Positions 1-4,147 of a DNA stretch of 5,146 nt are shown piece after piece (positions within the stretch are counted from its first letter, which is position 1; each line of letters begins with the position of its first letter). The DNA comes from Thermoprotei archaeon (GTDB lineage: Archaea > Thermoproteota > Thermoprotei_A > Sulfolobales > Ignisphaeraceae). The stretch covers positions 1 to 5,146 of the forward strand of contig QMXA01000107.1 of assembly GCA_003661905.1 (NCBI GenBank), in the 5' to 3' direction. The translations under genes were made by a program, and so were the position numbers. Below the pieces are notes generated by a model that saw nothing but the letters and a program-made list of their open reading frames with translations, made no database searches and had not been told where the DNA came from.

Positions 1-23
1 ACATATTTCACAATACCCAAAGG

Positions 24-31
24 CTTATTTT
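24..31 (+). promoter_or_regulatory. Possible TATA element of the RAM-domain gene
   Basis: CTTATTTT resembles a weak archaeal TATA box. A start site about 25 nt further on would fall near 53, just before the GAGGTG ribosome binding site at 55-60. That gives a leader of about 13 nt, the same short geometry inferred for the two divergent genes around 2450-2560. The match is weak and the window edge cuts off the upstream context. Confidence 0.3.
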
Positions 32-65
32 GAAGAGAGGAGCTATAAATAATCGAGGTGGAAAA

Positions 66-308
66 ATGCCAGAGGCTATAGTCTTACTAAGTACTGAAGT
101 TGGTGCTGAAGAAGAAGTCTTTAAGGAACTTCTAAGAATTGAGAATGTGATTGAGGCTTACATAGTTTATGGAGTCTATGATATAGTAGCAAAAATAAGA
201 GCTGACTCACATGACGAATTGAGAGAAGTAATAGTGAATAGAATAAGAAGGATACCTAAAGTTCGAAGTACTACCACTATGGTAGTAGTTGAAAGTAGCA
301 TAAAGTAA
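66..308 (+). CDS. Stand-alone Lrp/AsnC ligand-binding (RAM) domain protein
   Basis: This 80-residue protein matches the RAM (regulation of amino acid metabolism) domain that forms the C-terminal half of Lrp/AsnC transcription regulators. It has no helix-turn-helix. The expected beta-alpha-beta-beta-alpha-beta order is visible: strand EAIVLLSTEV (3-12), helix EEEVFKELLRI (16-26), paired strands around EAYIVYGVYDIVAKI with the family's G-x-Y-D turn, helix SHDELREVIVNRIRRI, and last strand STTTMVVVES. Proteins of this kind oligomerise and bind amino acids or other small effectors, and some interact with full-length Lrp proteins; the ligand here cannot be read. I chose ATG 66 because GAGGTG (55-60) lies 5 nt upstream and the family begins at this point. 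A TTG at 30 would add 12 residues outside the fold. Family is confident, role is open. Confidence 0.88.
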   Translation: MPEAIVLLSTEVGAEEEVFKELLRIENVIEAYIVYGVYDIVAKIRADSHDELREVIVNRIRRIPKVRSTTTMVVVESSIK

Positions 309-330
309 CATTATATTTATCTTCATGATA

Positions 331-341
331 TTAAATAAATA
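331..341 (+). promoter_or_regulatory. TATA-like stretch in the gap before the zinc-ribbon gene
   Basis: TTAAATAAATA is the best TATA-like string in the 309-452 gap. If used on the plus strand, transcription would start near 360 and leave a leader of about 90 nt before the zinc-ribbon gene. A weaker candidate, TATTATTA at 395-402, would give a shorter leader. The stretch may simply be AT-rich sequence after the stop of the RAM gene. Confidence 0.3.
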
Positions 342-342
342 T

Positions 343-359
343 AGTTCTTTAGAAGAACT
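343..359. repeat. Perfect 7-bp inverted repeat, possible operator or hairpin
   Basis: AGTTCTT and AAGAACT are exact reverse complements separated by TAG. The GAACT pentamer recurs at 361-365 and 383-387, and its complement-like form GTTCT is at 374-378, so the gap is enriched for this half-site. The repeat lies just downstream of the TATA-like stretch at 331-341, where an archaeal repressor operator would sit. As RNA it would be a short AT-rich hairpin. No T-run follows it, so an intrinsic terminator is unlikely. The rest of 309-452 shows nothing I can name. Confidence 0.45.
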
Positions 360-452
360 TGAACTCGGATAACGTTCTAAGTGAACTTCAATACTATTAT
401 TAGCTAGCTTGACTTATCTCTAGTGTAGATAATATGAATGAGGTATCTAGTT

Positions 453-857
453 ATGAATAGAGATAGATCAGCCATATTGAAACGAATGGCTGAGTTATTG
501 AGAGCTGGCGCAACAATGCTTGCTGAAACATGTCCTAAGTGTAACTCACCACTCTTTAGACTAAAGAGTGGTGAAGTACTGTGCCCTATACATGGAAAGG
601 TTATGGTAGTTAGATCAGAAGAAGAATATGCCACGGCATCTGCAACATCAGTTTTGATGGAAGTTGAAAGAATTGCAAGTACTGAAATAAGTAGAGCATT
701 GAGTGAATTTAGGGAACGTGGTAAGCTAGATAATGAAACTTTCAAGAGGCTCTTTCTATGGCTAAGAATTCTTGAAAGAACAGAAAGGATAAAGAAATTG
801 ATATCTGAGACTCAAAGATTATCAATAGAAAGTCGCGAAGGTGAAAAAGGTGGTTGA
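453..857 (+). CDS. Zinc-ribbon protein, Sjogren autoantigen p27 / UPF0148 family
   Basis: The 134-residue protein carries the family core almost intact: KRMAELLRAGATMLAETCPKC (10-30), then SPLFRLKSGEVLCPIHG (32-48). Cys27, Cys30, Cys44 and His47 would bind one zinc ion; the last ligand is His where the family usually has Cys. The remainder (60-134) is charged and predicted helical. The archaeal members have no established function; the human homologue is the p27 autoantigen. ATG 453 is preferred because TGAGGT (439-444) is 8 nt upstream and the family starts about here; ATG 438 would add five residues and has no ribosome binding site. The end overlaps the next gene, implying translational coupling and a joint role. 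Confidence 0.85.
   Translation: MNRDRSAILKRMAELLRAGATMLAETCPKCNSPLFRLKSGEVLCPIHGKVMVVRSEEEYATASATSVLMEVERIASTEISRALSEFRERGKLDNETFKRLFLWLRILERTERIKKLISETQRLSIESREGEKGG
840..844 (+). promoter_or_regulatory. Ribosome binding site that decides the SPOUT-like gene start
   Basis: GGTGA, within GAAGGTGA at 837-844, lies 5 nt before the GTG at 850. An in-frame GTG also exists at 841, inside this motif, but nothing resembling a ribosome binding site precedes it. The motif is located within the last codons of the zinc-ribbon gene. Confidence 0.55.
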
Positions 858-1320
858 GATTTTCATCGGTATACACAATATATCGAGTCCACAAAGACTC
901 AAAGACATTGCTAAAATAGTTTTTGGCTCTGGAGATTTAGTAAAAGCACTAGTAGTAACGAAACCCACAGGCTTAGCTGCACAAGCAGGGCTTCCAGAAG
1001 TTATGGTCCAAGCATATAGGTTATCGCGTACAGTACTCGTCTTCCCATCATTAATGGATGCTATGGAGTTATTACGACCCGACACATTATATCTAATAGC
1101 ACGTTCCCCTCAAGAGAATTATTTAGAGTTACAAGGATTCATAAATGAGATTAAAAATAAGAATAGAATTTTAGTAATGGTTCATGGAGAGGATGCTAAC
1201 TTCTCTAAGGAAGATCTTGCTAGAGGGAGACCCATATTTATAGAAGGATTTTCATTACCTATAGGACCAGTAGCTGAAGTAGCTATATTAATGTATGTAA
1301 TCAAGTCCTTTATTCGATGA
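850..1320 (+). CDS. SPOUT-like protein of the archaeal COG4080 type (often named RecB-family nuclease)
   Basis: The predicted product has 156 residues, or 159 if GTG 841 is used. Strand-helix alternation begins with VEIFIGIHNISSPQRLKDIAKIVFG. A conserved-looking GLAAQAGLPE (41-50) follows, and the end reads EGFSLPIGPVAEVAILMYVI (132-151), like the glycine/proline loop and last helix of the SPOUT methyltransferase knot. I link it to the archaeal family labelled either SpoU-like methylase or RecB-family nuclease. No RecB nuclease motif is visible, so that name looks misleading. If it is a methyltransferase, S-adenosylmethionine would bind in the C-terminal knot; substrate unknown. The gene overlaps the zinc-ribbon gene by 8 nt, and GGTGA at 840-844 supports the GTG 850 start. 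Family assignment comes from memory and is moderate; activity is inference. Confidence 0.7.
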   Translation: MVEIFIGIHNISSPQRLKDIAKIVFGSGDLVKALVVTKPTGLAAQAGLPEVMVQAYRLSRTVLVFPSLMDAMELLRPDTLYLIARSPQENYLELQGFINEIKNKNRILVMVHGEDANFSKEDLARGRPIFIEGFSLPIGPVAEVAILMYVIKSFIR

Positions 1321-1323
1321 GAG

Positions 1324-2115
1324 CTATGGAGATATTTTTCTTTTCCTAGCAAATACTATGTAGCCTGTGTGTCCAATCATTCTCGTTGAAGGTCTTGTCA
1401 TTCCCTTGGTAACTCTATACTCTCGAAGTAGTATTTCAACACATCTAAGATCTGAAAACCCTTTGTGTTCCTTTATAGCCTCATACAATTTTTCAACTTG
1501 ATTTATTGTTGGAAAGAAGAAGAGTATTGGAGCTGAGGGTTTCAGTGCTTGGTAAAGGTTGTTAAGTGCTTCCCATGGGTCAGGAATATCTATGAATGCT
1601 GCATCTAAATCCTTTTCATCAATACCTTCTTTCACATCTCTTTGCTTAATTTCAACGAACTCATTTAGATTAAGCATTTTCAGATTTCTGAGGGCTAATT
1701 CTATGAATTCTTTCCTTATCTCATATGCATACACCTTTCCATGAGGTTTAACGATATTAGCTATCGTTGCTGTAAGAAATCCTGAACCTACACCAGCTTC
1801 AAGGACTCTTGAGCCGCTCGATACACCACTCATATATATCATGTACCCAGCATCTTTAGGATATATAACTTGAGTAGCTCTGGAGAAGCCTCTCTCTATA
1901 AAGTCTATTAAGAGAGGTCTATGAATTTCTGCTTTTATACCTGTACTTAATGGAACTTCGGATCCGTACTCGGCACCTATTAAAGTATTGAGATCTAAGA
2001 TGCCTTTATCAGAACTAAATTTCTTACTTCTATCTACTCTTATAACCCATTTTCTTTTGCGATTAATAAGTATTAAAACATAATCCCCTTCCTCAATTCT
2101 GCTGCGGCTCAGCAC
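1324..2115 (-). CDS. trmI: tRNA (adenine-N1)-methyltransferase TrmI (m1A57/58)
   Basis: The 263-residue protein transfers a methyl group from S-adenosylmethionine to N1 of A58 (in archaea also A57) in the tRNA T-loop, working as a tetramer in the cytoplasm. An N-terminal beta domain (7-65) begins IEEGDYV, matching archaeal TrmI starts. Then come the family motif QVIYPKDAGYM (82-92), motif I RVLEAGVGSGFLT (103-115), acidic Glu132 in YAYEIR, the active-site DIPDPW (176-181), and the C-terminal RPSTRMIGHTGYIVFARK. Length is normal. The start is GTG 2115: an in-frame TGA at 2130-2128 rules out anything further upstream, and GAGGAGGG is 6 nt before it. That signal and the start codon lie inside the guide RNA at 2101-2166. 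The gene ends tail-to-tail with the SPOUT-like gene, with 3 nt between stops. Confidence 0.95.
   Translation of the reverse strand: MLSRSRIEEGDYVLILINRKRKWVIRVDRSKKFSSDKGILDLNTLIGAEYGSEVPLSTGIKAEIHRPLLIDFIERGFSRATQVIYPKDAGYMIYMSGVSSGSRVLEAGVGSGFLTATIANIVKPHGKVYAYEIRKEFIELALRNLKMLNLNEFVEIKQRDVKEGIDEKDLDAAFIDIPDPWEALNNLYQALKPSAPILFFFPTINQVEKLYEAIKEHKGFSDLRCVEILLREYRVTKGMTRPSTRMIGHTGYIVFARKRKISP
1335..1344 (+). terminator. Pyrimidine tract, possible terminator of the plus-strand genes
   Basis: TTTTTCTTTT lies 15 nt after the stop codon of the SPOUT-like gene. Archaeal RNA polymerase terminates on short T-rich tracts without needing a hairpin, so this is a plausible end for the plus-strand transcript. 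It lies inside the last codons of trmI, where it reads as a lysine/arginine-rich tail on the other strand; that coding role alone could explain it. Confidence 0.4.
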
Positions 2116-2166
2116 TGGTGTCCCTCCTCATTTCTCGGTAATACCAGCCCTCCTCATAGCCACAGC
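2101..2166 (-). ncRNA. C/D box guide sRNA, predicted to methylate 16S rRNA helix 18 (A535 and G514)
   Basis: Reading the minus strand: stem GCTGTGGC (2166-2159), bulge T plus box C ATGAGGA (2157-2151), a 12-nt guide (2150-2139), box D' CCGA (2138-2135), spacer GAA, box C' ATGAGGA (2131-2125), a second 12-nt guide (2124-2113), box D CTGA (2112-2109), and stem GCCGCAGC (2108-2101). The stems pair over 8 bp with one G-U and abut a three-nucleotide bulge and tandem G-A pairs, a standard K-turn for L7Ae. Both boxes C have G for the usual U at position 5; opposite it, D' has C and D has U, so G-C and G-U pairs remain possible. The D' guide GGGCTGGTATTA is complementary to UAAUACCAGCCC, the conserved archaeal 16S segment. 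The D guide ends GACACCAGTG, complementary to CACUGGUGUC on the other strand of that helix. By the fifth-nucleotide rule, fibrillarin would methylate A535 and G514 (E. coli numbers). rRNA sequence is from memory. Confidence 0.88.
2122..2129 (-). promoter_or_regulatory. trmI ribosome binding site, inside the guide RNA
   Basis: GAGGAGGG is 6 nt before GTG 2115 and is a strong match to the 3' end of 16S rRNA. The same bases form most of box C' and the start of the D guide of the sRNA. An identical copy at 2148-2155, 26 nt away, forms box C and the start of the D' guide. The match may therefore be partly a by-product of the box sequence. Confidence 0.6.
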
Positions 2167-2191
2167 CATTTATCGAAATGAGTAAGATCCC

Positions 2192-2199
2192 TAATGAAA
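2192..2199 (-). promoter_or_regulatory. Weak candidate TATA element for the sRNA/trmI transcript
   Basis: On the minus strand TTTCATTA is centred about 25-28 nt before the 5' stem of the guide RNA, the right distance for a start near 2168-2170. The match to the archaeal consensus is poor. The RNA could instead be processed from a longer transcript that starts ahead of the ribbon-helix-helix gene. Confidence 0.22.
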
Positions 2200-2206
2200 T
2201 TTCTTG

Positions 2207-2212
2207 AAAAAA
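2207..2212 (-). terminator. T-run after the ribbon-helix-helix gene
   Basis: Six T residues on the minus strand begin 13 nt after the TGA stop of the small regulator gene. This fits a simple archaeal U-tract terminator and would separate that gene from the sRNA/trmI unit. A six-base run is short in AT-rich DNA, so it may be leaky or incidental. Confidence 0.3.
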
Positions 2213-2224
2213 TATGGTGATTAC

Positions 2225-2449
2225 TCAGAATATGAACTCTGAAATATCTACTCCCTTATTCTTTCTCTTCAAATTCTTTAGATACGAAGTTTCGAACTCA
2301 GCTTCATTAGCGAACCAAAGTTCCTTTCTTAAAAGATCTCTAATGGCTACCCTAATAACTTCACTCCTCGATGAATACCTACCCATCTTCACAAGTTCGT
2401 CAATACCTTCCACATATGCTTCAGGCATCTTCACAGTTACGAGCTTCAT
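2225..2449 (-). CDS. Ribbon-helix-helix (CopG/NikR-type) DNA-binding protein
   Basis: This 74-residue protein has a complete ribbon-helix-helix fold in its first 43 residues: strand KLVTVKMPE (2-10), helix YVEGIDELVKMG (12-23), turn RYSSRSE (24-30) and helix EVIRVAIRDLLRKEL (30-44). The alternating residues Lys2, Val4 and Val6 of the strand would insert into the DNA major groove in a dimer. The rest (45-74) is a charged tail without a recognisable effector domain such as NikR's metal-binding part. Start ATG 2449 has GGTGA (2458-2454) 4 nt upstream. It faces the eS25 gene across about 110 bp, so it may control itself or both promoters; that is inference. No toxin gene is adjacent, which argues against a toxin-antitoxin role. 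Confidence 0.87.
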   Translation of the reverse strand: MKLVTVKMPEAYVEGIDELVKMGRYSSRSEVIRVAIRDLLRKELWFANEAEFETSYLKNLKRKNKGVDISEFIF

Positions 2450-2483
2450 ATGCTCACCAGCTTTTCAGTTCTCCGACATTATT

Positions 2484-2491
2484 TATTTAAA
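2484..2491 (-). promoter_or_regulatory. TATA box of the ribbon-helix-helix gene
   Basis: TTTAAATA on the minus strand, within the longer TTTTAAATAAAT (2492-2481), is a good archaeal TATA match. Transcription would begin near 2461, giving a leader of about 12 nt that contains only the GGTGA site before ATG 2449. Confidence 0.55.
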
Positions 2492-2517
2492 AGCACTAGT
2501 ATCCTTTAGCAAAAACA

Positions 2518-2527
2518 TTAAATAAAA
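2518..2527 (+). promoter_or_regulatory. TATA box of the eS25 gene
   Basis: TTAAATAAAA is a good archaeal TATA match. A start site about 25 nt downstream would fall near 2548, with a leader of about 13 nt that holds the GGGGTAGG sequence just ahead of ATG 2561. It lies back-to-back with the minus-strand TATA box at 2484-2491. Confidence 0.55.
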
Positions 2528-2560
2528 AGCTGAGAGTCTAAGCAAAAGTTGGGGTAGGAT

Positions 2561-2881
2561 ATGGGTAGAGCTGGAAAGCCTATATCGGCTATAGAAAAAC
2601 GGCAAAGAAGGGCTATGGAGGAGGAAAGAAAGAAGCGTAGAGAAAGAGAGAAAAGAGCTGAGACTACAGTGAGAGAACCTATGGTTGCCTATTCAATAGT
2701 TAACAAAATTAGATCCGAAATTAGGAACCTAAGTATAGTAACTCCCTTCACCATAGCGCAGAGATATAGCTTAAGTATGAGTGCTGCTAAAGCAGTGCTG
2801 AGAATTCTCTATGAACGTGGAGATTTAGAGCTCTATGACCATAGTCGTAGATTATCAATATATATACCTAAGTCTAAGTAA
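2561..2881 (+). CDS. rps25e: Small-subunit ribosomal protein eS25
   Basis: The 106-residue protein is the archaeal form of eS25, a component of the 30S head shared with eukaryotes and absent from bacteria. The first 40 residues are a very basic, helical extension (KPISAIEKRQRRAMEEERKKRREREKR) of the kind used to contact rRNA. The C-terminal half is a winged-helix fold: helix VNKIRSEIRNL (47-57), TPFTIAQRYSLSMSAAKAVLRILYERGDL (61-89), then the wing HSRRLSIYIP. Length fits the archaeal family. ATG 2561 follows GGGGTAGGAT directly. The gene has its own TATA box, and the next plus-strand gene begins 32 nt after its stop, so the two probably share a transcript. Presence in crenarchaea and related lineages is part of the basis for the organism call. 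Confidence 0.92.
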   Translation: MGRAGKPISAIEKRQRRAMEEERKKRREREKRAETTVREPMVAYSIVNKIRSEIRNLSIVTPFTIAQRYSLSMSAAKAVLRILYERGDLELYDHSRRLSIYIPKSK

Positions 2882-2913
2882 AAAATCATGACCATCGAAC
2901 TTAGGATGAGAAC

Positions 2914-3288
2914 TTGAAAGAATCCGCAAAACCCAGTAATGTTATTCCAATTAGATTAAAATCCATAAATGACCTAGCTCGTATGGCAAGTTCAACTACG
3001 TTAATGATGCAGCCGACTTATGTAGTTAGATATAGAGATGATAAAGGTAGGCTAATTCTAGGATTCTTAGCGGTATTTAGAGATTTCTATAATTACTATG
3101 GACTACCCCTATTCTATTACTGTTTAGTAGATGAAAAGTTTGCAAAAGGTAATTATTTAATTGTTAGAAGTGATGAAAGTGGGGAAAGAATAGAGCTTGG
3201 TAAATCACCTAGACCAGGATTCGTATCAGTACCAATAATAGATCTTGATAGAGCTCCAGAATTTCTATTCCCTAAAGAAATTGATTAG
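2914..3288 (+). CDS. Conserved-looking archaeal protein of unknown function
   Basis: I do not recognise this 124-residue protein. It reads as one compact, mostly beta domain: a polar N-terminus, IPIRLKSINDLARMA (11-25), strand PTYVVRYRDDKGRLILGFLAVFRDFYNYYGLPLFYYCLV (34-72), KGNYLIVRSD, a loop with GKSPRPG, and a final strand VSVPIID. It is rich in Tyr and Phe and has one Cys; there is no signal peptide, membrane span or metal-binding cluster. The start must lie after the in-frame TAG at 2902-2904. TTG 2914 is the only standard start before Met24 (2983), and a weak GGATGAG precedes it. It follows eS25 closely, which hints at a translation-related role without proving it. Its stop codon overlaps the stop of the convergent nitrilase-like gene. 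Confidence 0.72.
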   Translation: MKESAKPSNVIPIRLKSINDLARMASSTTLMMQPTYVVRYRDDKGRLILGFLAVFRDFYNYYGLPLFYYCLVDEKFAKGNYLIVRSDESGERIELGKSPRPGFVSVPIIDLDRAPEFLFPKEID

Positions 3289-4136
3289 ATAAACGATCTT
3301 TTCATAATTAATTTCAGATATTTATATAGGTTTTTAAGTAGTTGAAGATCTGCCTTTCCTTTGCTAGCTAGTTTAGAGAATCTTTCTTTACTAGCTTCAA
3401 CTACATATACTCTTTCCTCAAATCCTTTAATTTCCTCAACAATATTTCCTTCATCATCTATGAGCATTGAGGGAATTTCAACTACATCCTCGCCGTTGAA
3501 ATTAAGAATTCCTCCTACAGCTATTACAAAAGCTGAGTTCTCAATAGCTCTTGATATTAGTACGTGTCTATATTTGAGGAATCCTGGATTTATTCTTTGA
3601 AATACTATCAGCATAGATGCTCCCATGAGCTTCAATACATGTGCTATTTCTGGAATTAGAACATCCTCCTCAATTAAAAGGCCCATCCTTATCCCTAGTT
3701 CTATATGGAGTATTTCGTGACCTGGCGAGATATTTTCATCATTCTTACCTAAGAATATCTTTCTATACCTAGATATAACGCCTTTGAATGGAGCTATTAC
3801 TAAGGAGGTCATGTAAAGTTTGGGCCCTGCTCTCTCAATTATTGGCCCAGTAACTATTATGATTCCATAACGACTTGCTATGACACTTAGATAATTAGTT
3901 ACAGTACCTGGTATAGTTTCTGTAGCTGATTTTCTACTAATTCTGCTTCTAACAATTCTATCTAAAACAGGTCCTATATAGAACATACTAGGAAGTAAAA
4001 GAATTGGTGATCCCATTTCCTTAGCTGAGTGAGCAAGTTGTGCTACCTTATCTAAGTTCTTTCTCTTAGCACCATAGTAAATTCTCATATGAGGTATGGC
4101 TATTAATATTCTATCATCTGAAACATAATTAACCAT
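3285..4136 (-). CDS. Nitrilase-fold protein lacking two catalytic residues (probable pseudoenzyme)
   Basis: The carbon-nitrogen hydrolase (nitrilase/amidase) fold is recognisable across all 283 residues. Landmarks are ILIAIP (10-15), the LPSMF segment (48-52), SRYRKIFLGK (122-131), the PGHEI segment, GLLIEEDVLIPEIA (152-165), MGASMLIV and the helix SRAIENSAFVIAVGG. The family triad is Glu-Lys-Cys. Here LPE-type Glu is Ser50, Lys126 is kept, and the nucleophile of the usual ICYD-x-RFPE motif is Glu156 (IEEDVLIPE). Amide or nitrile hydrolysis by the normal mechanism is therefore unlikely, and a binding or structural role is more probable. ATG 4136 is chosen because AGGTGA (4147-4142) is 5 nt upstream. 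A GTG at 4145 would add three residues and overlap the reverse gyrase stop as GTGA. The gene follows reverse gyrase directly, so the two are probably cotranscribed. Confidence 0.85.
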   Translation of the reverse strand: MVNYVSDDRILIAIPHMRIYYGAKRKNLDKVAQLAHSAKEMGSPILLLPSMFYIGPVLDRIVRSRISRKSATETIPGTVTNYLSVIASRYGIIIVTGPIIERAGPKLYMTSLVIAPFKGVISRYRKIFLGKNDENISPGHEILHIELGIRMGLLIEEDVLIPEIAHVLKLMGASMLIVFQRINPGFLKYRHVLISRAIENSAFVIAVGGILNFNGEDVVEIPSMLIDDEGNIVEEIKGFEERVYVVEASKERFSKLASKGKADLQLLKNLYKYLKLIMKRSFI

Positions 4137-4141
4137 GGGAT

Positions 4142-4147
4142 TCACCT
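4142..4147 (-). promoter_or_regulatory. Ribosome binding site of the nitrilase-like gene, spanning the reverse gyrase stop
   Basis: AGGTGA contains the TGA stop codon of reverse gyrase and lies 5 nt before ATG 4136. Ribosomes ending reverse gyrase would stop on this site, so the downstream protein is probably made by reinitiation or coupled translation. Confidence 0.6.

Noticed and set aside
30..65. TTG at 30 as start of the RAM-domain protein
   Set aside because: The extra 12 residues are not part of the fold, and the GAGGTG site points clearly to ATG 66.
309..452. Possible tRNA or second C/D RNA in the gap
   Set aside because: I found no paired acceptor or anticodon arms around the TTCAA-like string, and no box C followed by box D at suitable spacing with a closing stem.
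404..745. Minus-strand open frame opposite the zinc-ribbon gene
   Set aside because: It is antisense to a well-supported protein, has no family features and is low-complexity in Ser/Leu/Ile, as expected for a shadow frame. The same holds for 822-1085 (-), 1559-1744 (+), 2214-2525 (+) and 3361-3600 (+).
2101..2130. Plus-strand resemblance to the 3' end of 16S rRNA (CTGCGGCT near CCTCCTCA)
   Set aside because: CCTCCTC is the complement of the trmI ribosome binding site and box C', and CTGCGGC is the complement of the sRNA stem. The spacing differs from real 16S and nothing else matches.
2128..2169. A 13-codon reading frame on the minus strand (MAVAMRRAGITEK) ending in the trmI ribosome binding site and in frame with trmI, like a leader peptide
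   Set aside because: It has no ribosome binding site, and its bases are fully accounted for by the C/D RNA: the first codons are the stem and the AGGAGG codons are box C. A leader peptide is possible but not needed.
2225..2449. Antitoxin of a toxin-antitoxin pair
   Set aside because: Ribbon-helix-helix proteins are often antitoxins, but no toxin-like frame (PIN, RelE, MazF type) is adjacent on the same strand.
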